Assembly: GCA_037957365.1 (NCBI GenBank)
Contig: JARHVA010001176.1
Coordinates: 93,501 to 157,500 of the forward strand
Origin: Torreya grandis
Lineage: Eukaryota > Streptophyta > Pinopsida > Cupressales > Taxaceae
Direction: 5' to 3'
DNA length: 64,000 bases
Positions 1 to 10,679 of the stretch are shown here, piece by piece (the first letter of the stretch is position 1; each line of letters opens with the position of its first letter). Below the pieces are notes generated by a model that was given only the letters and a program-made list of their open reading frames with translations, had not been told where the DNA came from and did no database searches. The position numbers and the translations under genes are program-made.

Positions 1-544
1 TCTTCACACACTGAACTAGCCTATCCAACTGTTTAGGATTGGTTTGTAGGAATTCAAATTCAAACATTTGAATTTTGGTCTTCTTGACATGGTTGATTAT
101 GTCAAATGACTGAAATGGACTATGAACAAAGGAAGGCAGTTCATCTTTCTATTTTTTAGGAGGGGGAGGATTAGTCTATGGAATTGAAGTTGGAGATGGA
201 GGAATGCTTGATGTACTTACCTTTTTATTACTCATGAGGTCCTTTGGTTGGAAAGGTAGAGAAGTTCCTCATTTGGCAATTGAGATTACAGTTTGAGAAC
301 TTTCCCCTATTTTTCCCTTATTAGCTTGCTGGGCTGACTAGTTCTAAGACCAGGTGAATACAACATATGATCCATCAACTACTTCACTTTTACCTCTTGG
401 TTCATCTTGGTAATTTAAAAAATTGATGTTAGAGTCACCAGCTAATTCTTCCTAGCCTTCTACAAGGAGATTAGCATCATTTTCTTGATTTAATTTAGGC
501 TAGAAAGAGAAATTAGATTCTATTTTGAGATATCCAACTGCTAA

Positions 545-1500
545 ATTGGTTAGGGTGCTTTAATGGCAAGTTTCCCCTATGGGGGAGGAAGACAATTTGG
601 TTGTCCTTGATTTCTAGTAGCATTGGCTTAGTATGACTGATTGGGGAATGTCCTTCTTGGCATATCTCTGTATGAAGGAGCTAAAGATATCCCTTGTGCC
701 ATTTGCTTCTTGAGAGCTAGCAACTCATTTGCCAACTTTTGCACCATTAGATCAGTGGTATCTATAGATGGATATTTAGAAGATGAAGAGAATTTACCTC
801 TATTTGGATCTCTCCTTATATTTCCTACCAAAATAAGGTCATCTTCCACCTCAGTGGAAAAATCTTAAGCTACAACAATGTCTATTTGGCCAGCACATCT
901 TAGTAGAAAACTTACTTCAGGTAGCTAAGAGTTGATGAAGAAACATTTGAGATTCTTAGGTGTTGGCTAAGCAATAACAAGAATCCTATTCCTCAATTTG
1001 TCAAACTTGTCTATGAAATCTCTCATTGGTTCATGAGGCTCCTTCTTCATTTGTGTGAGTTGAGCTAGCAAGGCATGTGCATCTTTTACAAGTTTGAATT
1101 TGGCTTCAAACTTGGCTTTGAGGGTGTTCCAGTCAGTCACTAATCTAGCTTGCAAATGGTAGAACTAGTCTGTAACAACACCTTGTAGTGTTTCCACAAA
1201 AACCTTGACTGCCACTTCCTCAAATTCCACTGCTATTACACCACAAGCTATGCTAAAGGCTGCAATGTGTTCGTCAGGATGAACCTTCCCATCACCATAA
1301 AATTTGGGGAATTTTTCTTTGAACTACGTGGTAGCTCATGTAGAGATGGAGTTAAATTGAGTGGGCTAAAAGAGTTTCCCCAAGGGCCTTGAACTACCAT
1401 TATATGACTATGGAAAGGTGGGATAACAAATCTCAGAGGGGTAAGTATTGACAAAGCTTTATTAATAGCAAAAATGGATGCTTTGCATGGTAATGGAGAC
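545..1500 (-). pseudogene. Ty3 gag remnant (element A)
   Basis: Gag forms the capsid of the retrotransposon particle. Reading down from about 1260, an open stretch includes VEFEEVAVKVFVETLQG, one stop, then DWNTLKAKFEAKF, LLAQLTQMKKEPHEPMRDF and DKLRNRI. This is the standard plant retrotransposon gag fold: small hydrophobic block, W..L...F...F, L..L.QMK, DF...F..L..R. A second open stretch (849-628) starts MEDDLILVGN and has a helix QKLANELLALKKQMAQG, then a basic MPRRTFPNQSY tail followed by a proline-rich PNCLPPP, typical of the C-terminal gag region. An N-terminal part (1454-1248) is open but not diagnostic. At least two stops and a frame change separate the pieces, so it is not functional. 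No CCHC knuckle was seen. Confidence 0.8.
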
Positions 1501-1841
1501 TTGACTTTAGTAGGAGGAAAGCTCTTGGTTCATTAGAGGTGAGATGGTGAAGGAAACAGATTAGAATTACTTTGATGTACCAACTTGAATACAGGGTTGG
1601 CTTTGTGTATAGCGTGGAGTTGCCAAATTGTCAAACAAAAATGGGAAAGAACTAGCCTTGATTTAGCTTGAAGCTTGAGGCTTCAAACTGCATGTTCTAT
1701 ACCAATTAGCGTGGAGGTGGAGGGAGATGGTAAGGATATAATGATAATGGGTAAGATATAGAATGGAGTCACCAGAGTCTATAATGAATAAGGATAGGGA
1801 CTGATTCAATTTGAAAATTGAGGCTTCAGATTGCACCTTCA

Positions 1842-1859
1842 TCCATAAAAGAGTCACCA
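1842..1859 (-). other. Primer-binding site of element A
   Basis: On the minus strand the sequence after the LTR end (ACA, ATTTG) is TGGTGACTCTTTTATGG. TGG pairs with the universal CCA end of a tRNA, and the ATTTGG.GACTC context resembles Tat-clade elements. The exact tRNA is not assigned. Confidence 0.5.
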
Positions 1860-2658
1860 CAAATTGTTGGGTGAATATTTTGTCGATCAGCTAACTGATG
1901 AGCAAAATAGGTCTCTTCAACCACAGCATAGGGAAATTATTTGGCTAGATGTGTAGGTTTACTACATCAAAAGGGGACAAATCCCTCCTCTCATCAAGGG
2001 GAGGTTCTTTGTAGATATGTAGGAGCTATATACTATATATATAAATAGAAAATAACACTCAAGGGTAGGATAAACCATCCATCTCTCTTTTTTTAGAGAT
2101 GATGTTCACAAATCAAAGGATAAATCCTGATGAAATGATAGAAGACACCCCTCTTCTTTTAGAAGTGTTGTTCAGTAGACAAAAGGAAACTTTCTAGTGA
2201 TGATAAGTAACTATAATAGGGCACAGTAACACAGCAAGATGAAATGAGGCACAAAGTCTTCACTTCAACTACCAAAGAGTGAAATAAGAAAGAAAATGAG
2301 GGCACAAAGTCATCCCAAGGTCTTTTACATAGAAATAGAAAAATAGATAAACTAAAGATAATTGTGGCAGCATAAAGTCTCTCCACAATCAGCTTCAGGA
2401 CACCTTCCTAATCACTTTCACTAATTCTGCTTATTTAATCAAATGGACAAAAATGTATTAAGGAAATAGACATAAGAATAATTTCCCCAATAACCAAGCT
2501 GCTCTAACACAAAGTCTGAAAAGTCACTTGTTTTCTTATTCAAATAATGAAATATGATCAACAATCTGAGCTCAAAGTCTTAGTAATGTCTTTCAATTTG
2601 GGTAGAGTTTCATTTTTGATTATAGACTGAGATCCCCATTTGACAATAAGAGAGAGTC

Positions 2659-2668
2659 CTATATATAG
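2659..2668 (-). promoter_or_regulatory. Possible TATA box in the LTR of element A
   Basis: CTATATATAG on the minus strand within GAGCACTATATATAGGACTC, about 790 bases upstream of the LTR end. It is a plausible U3/R promoter, but TA-rich words are common here. Confidence 0.3.
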
Positions 2669-3234
2669 TGCTCCAAAAAAGACTTGGGCACTTTATTTCA
2701 CAAAAATGATGGCTTATGATGCATTCAATGTATTTTAAATTCTATCCATGGGCTATGCTAGAATCGAGTGTCAATTTTTAATATGGGCCACCTGATGTGT
2801 TTCCCTGATGTGTTTTTAGTTGTTCACTTTACTCAATGTAGAAAGATAGGTCGCGCCATTGAATATTTGCACTTTTTGATGTCCACCTAATGGACTACTT
2901 TACCTTTTAGAAACATCTCCCATGCATAGATATTTTTGATCTTTCTCCATCATTCCTCCTTTCCTTGCTGTATTTCATCCTTATCTGTGCGATCTGAGCT
3001 CTCAGGCTATCTCTTTAGCCAGTCACTGAATTTGTTCACAAGATCTGTGCTTAAGCCTACAAGGATCAACAATTATTACATTGTCACAAATTTGACGTGT
3101 TTGGGTCCATCATCGTTTGAAAGCCAATAGCTACTTGGTTTCCCTAAATTTGATAGCTATGGGCCTGTCATCCTCCTTAACACTTCCCTCATGTCTTTCT
3201 TATTTGATTTGGCCACTTTCTGCTATTCTTAACA

Positions 3235-3632
3235 AGTGACACGTGGTGTGTTCCATTGTGAAATAGGTGAGGACACATGGCAACATCCGTTTAGCTTATA
3301 GAAACATTGTAGAAAAATTTGGGACTCTTTTGAACTCATGTGGATGATGACATGTGGCACGTTCCACTCAAGTTTAGCCACTCACCTGGGACCCACCACA
3401 ATCCTTACTCAAAAAAAGGAAGAAGCTACAGATGTTTCCACTTGGTGGCCTCTACCAAGATTTATAGATGACATGTGGCACATTCTACTATTTTGAAAGT
3501 TACTAGAAACTGTGTCTCAAAAGATGGCACTTGGCAGCTTCCACTACAATTTTATGAGGGACACATGGTGGCTTCTACTACATCTTTATGAGGGACATGT
3601 GGTGGCTTCCACTACAACTTGAGGTTTGATTT
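3235..3632. repeat. Degenerate array with ACATGTGG-type words
   Basis: About seven irregularly spaced copies of a unit around GGGACATGTGGTGGCTTCC, with variants ACACGTGG, ACACATGG and ACATGTGGCACGTTCC, often preceded by TTTATGA. The last copies (3550-3630) are nearly identical. It sits in the upstream part of the LTR, where direct repeats can serve as enhancers; that role is inference. Confidence 0.6.
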
Positions 3633-3649
3633 TTCTTGGAGGGAACTTG

Positions 3650-4195
3650 CCCTTTGAGGTCTTAAGAAATGGTCCACTTTCCTTGGAGAGAGCCTCCCGC
3701 AAGGGTACCTACCCTTCAAGATCTTTTAGGTAGCCTTCGAGATTTTATTTCCTCGATGGGTTTTTTGTTTTGGTGGACTTTTCCTTTGAACAAAAATTTT
3801 GAAGGAGTTCTTTCAGACAGTTTGTCCAAAGGAAATTTTCCTTCACTTTGCCTCTACTTTCCATCAGGTTTTTTGTCGGGCTTTCTTCTCGGATGAATTT
3901 ATTCAGACAAAAAGTCTGAAGGATTCTTTCCTTAACTATTTATCCATGTTCTTTTCTTGAAAGAGAACTGTGCCCTCGACAAGGACTGTTTAAGCCCAAA
4001 AATATCCTTCAGACTTTTGAAATGGTCCATTTGCTCCTTGCCTACCCTCTGCAAGGGCTATTTGTCTTTGGTCCACTTTTCCAAAGGAATTCTCTTTATT
4101 TGTTTTTGCTCATTTCCCTCTGTAAGGGCACTCGACTTGGTTCACTTCCCTCTGTAAGGGTTGTTGGCTTAGTTTAATGCCTTCTATAAAGACTC
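3650..4195. repeat. Degenerate tandem array with CTCTGTAAGGGC-type words
   Basis: Repeated words such as CCCTCTGTAAGGG, CTCTGCAAGGGC, CCGCAAGGGTACC, and TTTTGAAGGA / GTCTGAAGGATT, spaced roughly 40-60 bases apart. Short open frames here (for example 3669-3896 plus) have no recognisable protein features and are taken as chance. Confidence 0.45.
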
Positions 4196-4211
4196 TTTTT
4201 CCTTTGGCTTT

Positions 4212-4740
4212 GGGGCAGCCCTTTGAACCTACTGATTGAACTGATCGATTGAACCAAATTTGGTTCAATAGTTCAATGGTTCAATCAGTTCAATCTCTTA
4301 TATTCCATTTATTCACTTGACTACTTGAACCAAACACTTTGAGCTAAACTGTGTTGAACCATAGGGCCATTAAACCTATTGAACCTTTGAACCCATTGAA
4401 CCTTTAAACCAAAGTGGTTCAATGGTTCAAGCCTTCTTCTCTTTGATAAGTGTTTTGAAGCCATTGAACCTTGAAGCGGTTAAACTTTAAACCTTGAAAA
4501 ATGTGCTTAACTCTTGTTGATGACATTAAACCTTTGAACCCATTGAACCCATTGAACTAAAATGGTTCAAGGTTTAACGGTTCAATGGTTCAAACACTGC
4601 ATAGAAGCTTGCTGATGAACTCTTTTGGTTGAACTAAGGCATTGAACCAATCCTGAAAATGATAAGTGTTGGAAACTTATTATTTTGATTGAACTCACCT
4701 GTAGAAGCCTTTGAACCTATTGAACCTATTGATTTCAAGC
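4212..4740. repeat. TTGAACC minisatellite in both orientations
   Basis: Dozens of 8-9 base units TTGAACCTA / TTGAACCCA interspersed with the reverse complement GGTTCAATGG. Adjacent opposite-polarity runs (for example at 4235-4285 and 4395-4430) can fold into hairpins. Confidence 0.75.
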
Positions 4741-4885
4741 ATGTTGAGTCCATAGAAACATATCTACAGAGTTCATAGATTTAAACTTGTAGAGTCTGTA
4801 GAAATGAGTCCATAGATTTAGCCTATAGATTCCATAGATTCAAGCCTATAGAGTCTATAGATTCAAGCCTGCAAAGTCTGTAGAA
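4740..4885. repeat. Tandem repeat of about 25 bases
   Basis: Units of the form AGTCTATAGATTCAAGCCT (variants with GAGTCCATAGATTTA and AAGTCTGTAGAAAT) repeated about six times. Confidence 0.65.
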
Positions 4886-5156
4886 ATCTAAAAAACTTGA
4901 AAAATGGAGAATTTGAATGCACAAAATATTTTTTGGGAAGGGAAGAGATAATTTTGTCCTATGGGGCCAAAATAGTTCAAATGTTGTCAAAAAAATGATT
5001 GATATTTTTGGGGGACAACACAAATAACAAAATATAAATAGGTATGGCATAGCTAAGTAGGTAGGGAAAGAATATGTGCAAGATATAGGTCAAGAAGCAA
5101 GCTTTCCTTAATAGTTGATAATTTATTCTATAAATGGACAGTAGGTAGGACAATAG

Positions 5157-5160
<4 letters not shown>

Positions 5161-5211
<51 letters not shown>

Positions 5212-5218
5212 TAGGAAT
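5161..5218. repeat. (TA)n microsatellite
   Basis: Uninterrupted TA dinucleotides, 58 bases. The matching place in copy 2 (about 17290) has no such run. Confidence 0.95.
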
Positions 5219-6309
5219 CAAGTTTCCTTTGCCTCATCAAGTGGGGCATAGCTAAGTAGGTATCATAAGAATAAATCTATCTATTAGAAAGAAATCTTAC
5301 CTTGATAGATATGCCTTAATATAGAATAAAATCAAATATGTATATAAAGAAGACAAAATTCTCTTGATTTTTATGCCTCAGTCCCTTTATATCTATAAAT
5401 AAGGTGGTATTCCTTTGAATTTATATTAGGTAAAGCAAAGATAGGTATCAAGAAAGCAAGCTTCCCTTGCATTATTCCTTGGCATAGATAAAGGAGGTAG
5501 GGAAAATTTCCATTTCCTTATTGGTTAATTCAAGTTTGATATTGGGTAAGGCCTTATAATGGTGCCACTTTATACCTATGGTAGGGTGCCCATTCCTATC
5601 CTATCCTTTGATATATTATATAGGGCATTAGGGCATATTAATAATATGGTAGGTCCCTAATTTATCCTTTAGGTCCCATTGGGTCATGCCCAAGATCTAA
5701 GTATCCTTTATTTTATATAATGGATTAAGTCATATACCCTTCATTCACTTCATAGATCAAGTTTGGTATGGATTATATTGTGTATAGATCGATTTAGGTT
5801 GGGAAACACACTTTATAAGCTAATAGATTGGAACACACTCTACTAAATTAATGACCACCTATCTATCCATCTATAAATCCAATCAACTATAGTTAGAGTC
5901 TCAATTACATGTAGAGAAAATGAGAATTCAACTATGGGGTATGGATTTGAATTCTTAACTAGTCTCCAGTCACCCCTATTTATATAGATATAAATTAGGG
6001 TTCTTAACTCTTGATTTGAATTATTAGACACCCAAATCCCAATATATATATGTAGGTAATATAATTTCATCCTACCCTTTGTTCACTTTCATACCTATTT
6101 ATTCTAACTTAGGGATTTGGATACACACTCACTCCATTGTTTGGGCATGAATCACCATATATATGTTCAAATCTCAAAAAATAATTAGATGATATCTATG
6201 AGTTCTCTATTTAAGTAAAATAATAGTTTATTTTGGCCTTCTTTAAGTGAGTAAATTTTAGATTTAGAAGAGAATCTAATTTAGAAAGTGTGTGAATCCA
6301 ATGTACCCA

Positions 6310-6720
6310 TCATCAAGGTATTGGATGAAGTGATTAGGGATGAGGAGGGATGATGAGTGATTGAGTAGGGATGATGAAGGATGGTGAGGTATTAGTTAAG
6401 TACTATTAGGGATTATGAATTTTGATGAGGGAGTGATTATGAATGGTGATGGCTGATTAGGTATGATTGACGATGGTAATGTTTAGTGAGGAAGTGATTA
6501 TGAATGATGAGGAATGAGGATGGAGTTAATATGGATTAATAGGTATGAGTATGAAGTTATTATGGATGATGAGAGATGATGAAAGTGTGATTAGGAATGG
6601 AGATAGATGGTGATGGTTAATGAGGGATTGATTAGGTATAATGATGGAGTGATTAGAGATAATGATGGATGGTGGGGATTAATGAGGGAGTGATTAGAGA
6701 TAATGAGGAATGACAAGGTA
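6310..6720 (+). repeat. GATGAGGGA-type minisatellite, purine strand on plus
   Basis: Irregular units related to GGGATGATGAGGGAGTGATTA, 10-30 bases long, in the forward arm of copy 1. The plus strand is almost free of C. The minus-strand open frame here is the translated complement of the array and not a gene. Confidence 0.85.
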
Positions 6721-6949
6721 TATTTGAATTTCTTTTTATCTATTATGTTTAAACATGTAGTGTTTTTGTAAGTCTTTATGACTTTTGGATTGTTTTTTGG
6801 CATTTATAGGATCCCTAGATTTATTAAAATTAAAGTTTACAAACCACTTACTTTGAATTCAATCCAAAGTGGTGTGATTAGGGTAACATAGGTCACATTG
6901 ATGACTCTCACACATCAAACAACTAGTTTGTGTTAATTTCACTTGATAA

Positions 6950-7395
6950 TTATTCCTCCATCCATAATCACTTTCTCCTTATCCCTCATCATCCCTAGTC
7001 ACTCTCTCTTCATTATGAATTATCCATAATCACTCCCTCATTGACCCTTACCATCCCTCATCATCTATAATCACTCCCTCACCATCCATAATCACTCACT
7101 TTTTAACCCCCACTATCCCTCATCATCCCTAATCACTCATTAATCATCCCTCATCATCCATAATAACTCCCTCCTCATTCCTCATAATCCCTAAACTCTC
7201 CTTCCCCTGCCCTCATCATTCCTAATCACTCTTTCATTAACCCTCACTATCCATTATCATCACTAATCACTCCATCATTATCCCTAATCACACCCTCATT
7301 GAACCTAACCATTATTCATCATCCTTAATTAATACCTCATCATTATTCATCAACCCAAATAACTATCTCCTCATCCCTAATCACTCCCTCCAATA
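6950..7395 (-). repeat. Complementary minisatellite (CCCTCATCATCC type)
   Basis: Units around CATCCCTCATCATCCCTAATCACTCCCTC. This is the same family as 6310-6720 in inverted orientation, facing it across a centre of about 230 bases. Confidence 0.85.
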
Positions 7396-7787
7396 CCTTG
7401 ATGGTGGTTATAGTGGCTTCTTGATTTTACATGATTGGATTTTATTCCAATTCCACATTTTACTCACTCAAATTAGTACTAAATAAAATCTTATTTTAAT
7501 CAACTTTTTCAATCAAACAAGAAACTCAAAGATATCATCTTATATTTTGGTGAGATTTGAACATATATATGATGATCCATGCCCAAACCATGGAGAGACA
7601 ATGTATCTAGAGCCCTAAATTTCAATTAATGGCATATGCCTTAATACATTTTATATAGGATGGGTTATTTAGAGCTTGTGCATATACCAATGGGCCCTAA
7701 AGTCCAAATTAGTTCCCTATCATACTCTAAGTATGTCATGATCCCTAATACAGTATATCAAAGGATAGCATAAGAATGGGATCTCCC

Positions 7788-7792
<5 letters not shown>

Positions 7793-7836
<44 letters not shown>
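7793..7836. repeat. (CA)n microsatellite
   Basis: TATATACACACAC... run in the inverted arm. Copy 2 has only tatatatat at the matching site (about 20222). Confidence 0.95.
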
Positions 7837-7838
<2 letters not shown>

Positions 7839-8031
7839 GGGGAACCATTTTGAAGGCCCCACCCCAATCTCAAACATGCCCTAAATAATAATTAAATTTA
7901 AACTTTCCCTACATATTTCATCTATGCTAAGGAGTAAGGCAAGGGAATCTTTCCTTATTGATATCTAGCTTTGCTTCACCTAATTGTATATTAAGGAAAG
8001 ACTATTTTTTGATATGTATAAAGGGAGTAAG

Positions 8032-8033
<2 letters not shown>

Positions 8034-8087
<54 letters not shown>
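8034..8087. repeat. (TA)n microsatellite
   Basis: About 50 bases of pure TA in the inverted arm of copy 1. It is not expanded at the matching site in copy 2. Confidence 0.95.
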
Positions 8088-8089
<2 letters not shown>

Positions 8090-9277
8090 TGAATTTGTCC
8101 TTTATGATATATATCTTTGATTTGATTTTGGATTAAGGCATGATTATCAAGGGAAGATTGTTATCCCATAGATAGATTTACTCTTACCTTACGTACCTAG
8201 TTATGCTCTAACTAATAAGGAAAGGGAATTTTATTTCATAATATATAGTAATGTTATTTTCATATATAATTTCCATTTATATAATATATTATTATCTATC
8301 AATGTAAGTGTCCTTGATCTATGACAAGCAATAAGGCAAGGGAAGATTTCTTTTTTGATAGCTAGTTTTGTTCCACCTAATCATATATCAAGGGAAGATT
8401 ATTTTATCAATATATATAAAGGGCTTAAGGCATATATATCATAGTAACATTTCCTTCATAAATATATCTTTTATTTTATTATATATTAAGGCATAGTTAT
8501 AGAGGGAAGCTTGGTTTCCCACAGATAGCTTTGTTCTTACCCTACCTCCTTAGTTATGCACTACCTGATAAGTTAAGGGAATCTTGATTCCTAATATATA
8601 ATTTATTTCATATCCTACCTAATTTTTATTTATATAATATATTCTTATCTATAAATGGAGTCTTTCTTTCTGATATATATATTTCACATATTCTTTCCCT
8701 ACCTAATTAGGTATACCCTACAATCTTAGCTTCTATTATTGGTAAGGCAAGATTGCTTCCTCATAGATATAATGAGAAATGAAAATTTGAATAATTTTAT
8801 GTATGTAACATATATATAACTTATATTAATACATACCTACTTTACTACCTACTTGATTATGCCCTACCTACTTTACCTACTTGAGTATGCCCTACCTACT
8901 TTCCTACTTGAGTATGCCCTACCTGATTAAATATCTATGCCATATTTTGATCTATGTTATATGATACCTAAATACATGATTGAATTTACAAGAGATATAT
9001 TGAAAATAGAGGGGTAATTTTAACCTATATATAGAAAGGAGTAATTAGGGGACAAACAATTAGAATAAAAAATCCATTAAACCCACCATAAAGGTATTTG
9101 AGGGAGTGACCAAATGTGCATAATTCCCAACATGGTATGAATGATTTGTGTGATGTAATACATATCCATGTCATATAATTTATCAATGTCATATTTATAC
9201 ATATTTCATGGTATTTTTTTGATACATAGTGAAATAAAGGTGTGGTTAACATTATGTGATGGTTATTCCTATCCTAT

Positions 9278-9515
9278 TTTTTTTTTATCAATATTCACTT
9301 CTAATCAAAGCTACAAACTAGTTTTGGGGCACAAACTGGGGGCCCAAAACTTGAGAGATATTAAACCATTATAAATATCTCCCACTTGATCACTTGAAAC
9401 CACTGAGAAAACTCAAATGGACACATTCAACCTATAAATTCCCTATGAGATTCAAACTTGGGTGGGATTGGGCATAACAAACCCAATTTACCAACCCTTC
9501 TACATCTCATTTGTT
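9278..9515 (-). mobile_element. tRNA-derived SINE with target-site duplication
   Basis: A 238-base segment present in copy 1 and absent from the matching place in copy 2 (about 21261-21300). On the minus strand it starts near 9515 and ends in a run of A (plus-strand T run 9278-9286). It carries a pol III A-box-like TGGTAAATTGG (9493-9483) and a B-box-like AGTTTGAATCTC (9458-9447), about 35 bases apart, as in tRNA-derived SINEs. It is flanked by a 16-base duplication, GTTATTCCTATCCTAT (9262-9277) and GTTATTTCTACCCTAT (9516-9531), with two differences; copy 2 has a single related site. The insertion is directly visible. The SINE class follows from the boxes, tail and duplication; the family was not identified. 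Confidence 0.75.
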
Positions 9516-10014
9516 GTTATTTCTACCCTATTAATAAAATATTTGGTTTCAACTACTTGACATCATTGAATGGATTCCACTATGTATGGATTGGATTAGT
9601 TTGGTGGGCCCATTTTTTGCATTTACCTTGATCATATGTGGATATGGTATTTCAGTGTCACTTTTGGCCTATAAGGGATGTAATCACTAGTAAAATTGAC
9701 ATGAAGGGGTGTCTTAGATACCCAAATCCCAATCAATGTAAGTAATATAATTTTATCATTCCCTTTGCTCATTTTCCTACCTATTTATTTTGTCTTAGGG
9801 CTCTAGATACATAGTCTCTCCATAGTTTAGGTGTGGATCACCATATATATATTTGAATCACACTAGATAATCATATGATATCTTTAATTTTATTATTTAT
9901 TTAAATGGGATCAATAAAATAATATTTTCTTTGGGCCTCATTTGAATGATAAAAATTAGAATTAGAACATGAGCCAATCAAGAACAAGGAGGAAGCCACT
10001 TCACCCACCATCAA

Positions 10015-10505
10015 TGTATTAGAGGGAGTGATTAGGAATGTATAAGAATGATGAGGGAGTGAGAATGGATATGGATGATTAAGTAATCATTAAGGATGAT
10101 GAAGGATGGTGAAGGTCAATGAGGAATAGGAGGGATTGATTATGGATTATGAGGGATGATGAAGGAATGATTATAGATGATGAGGGATTATGAGGGTCAA
10201 TAAGGGAGTGATTAGGAATTTTTATGGATGGTGAGGGTTGATGGAGTGATTAGTGATGATGAGGTATGAGTAGAGAGTGATTATGGATTATTAAGAATGA
10301 GGAGGGAGTGATTAGGGATGATAAGGGAAAATGAGAGTCAATGAGGGAATAATTAGGGATGATGAGGGAGTGATTAAATATGATTAGGAATAGTGAGAGT
10401 GAGAGTAAATGAGGGAGTGATTAGTGAAAATGAGGAATGTGGATATAATTATTATGGGTGATGAGGTATTAGGAGGAAGTGATTAGGGATGAAACAGGGA
10501 TGATG
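10015..10505 (+). repeat. GATGAGGGA-type minisatellite, second forward block of copy 1
   Basis: Same units as 6310-6720, followed by GTGAAATTAA...TTTACAAACTT (10500-10640), which is the inverse of 6800-6950. Confidence 0.85.
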
Positions 10506-10679
10506 AGTAAGTGAAATTAATAAAAAGTGGTTGTTTGATGTGTGCAGGTTAGGAATGTAACCTATGATACTATAATCACATAAATTTGGTTTGAATTAAA
10601 AATTATTGGTTTGAAAAATTCAATTTTTACAAACTTAGGATTCCTATAAATTCTAGCAAGCAATCCAAAAGGCAAAAAA

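Larger units (their letters stand above)
1..5020 (-). mobile_element. Element A: Tat/Ogre-like Ty3 retrotransposon, 5' part
   Basis: On the minus strand the order is LTR (about 5020 down to 1865), primer-binding site (1859-1842), untranslated leader, gag (about 1260-545), then the window edge. The gag lacks a visible zinc knuckle, and the PBS context resembles the 'TGGCGACTC' type that I associate with plant Tat/Ogre elements. The stretch 1-544 continues the gag/linker but is too broken by stops for me to name a domain. Protease, pol and the other LTR would lie to the left of the window. The outer LTR end at about 5020 coincides with where the 8-kb repeat copy 1 starts, so A probably inserted into that repeat. 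Class assignment is inference; the gag call is well supported. Confidence 0.7.
1865..5020 (-). repeat. Probable 5' LTR of element A, about 3.15 kb
   Basis: Bounded below by the PBS (plus-strand TG at 1865, i.e. CA at the minus-strand end) and above by ggggacaaca (minus-strand start TGTTGTCCCC) at about 5020. No partner LTR is in the window, so the outer boundary is inferred. It is supported by the abrupt start of the 8-kb repeat about 20 bases later. The LTR is unusual in carrying four different tandem-repeat arrays (listed separately). Confidence 0.5.

Noticed and set aside
4212..4740. Telomere-like or centromere-like satellite
   Set aside because: Units are TTGAACC-type, not TTTAGGG, the array is short, and it sits within an LTR.
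6310..7395. CRISPR-like array of regularly repeated words
   Set aside because: Units are degenerate, contiguous and of variable length with no distinct spacers. The context is a plant repeat, so this is a minisatellite.
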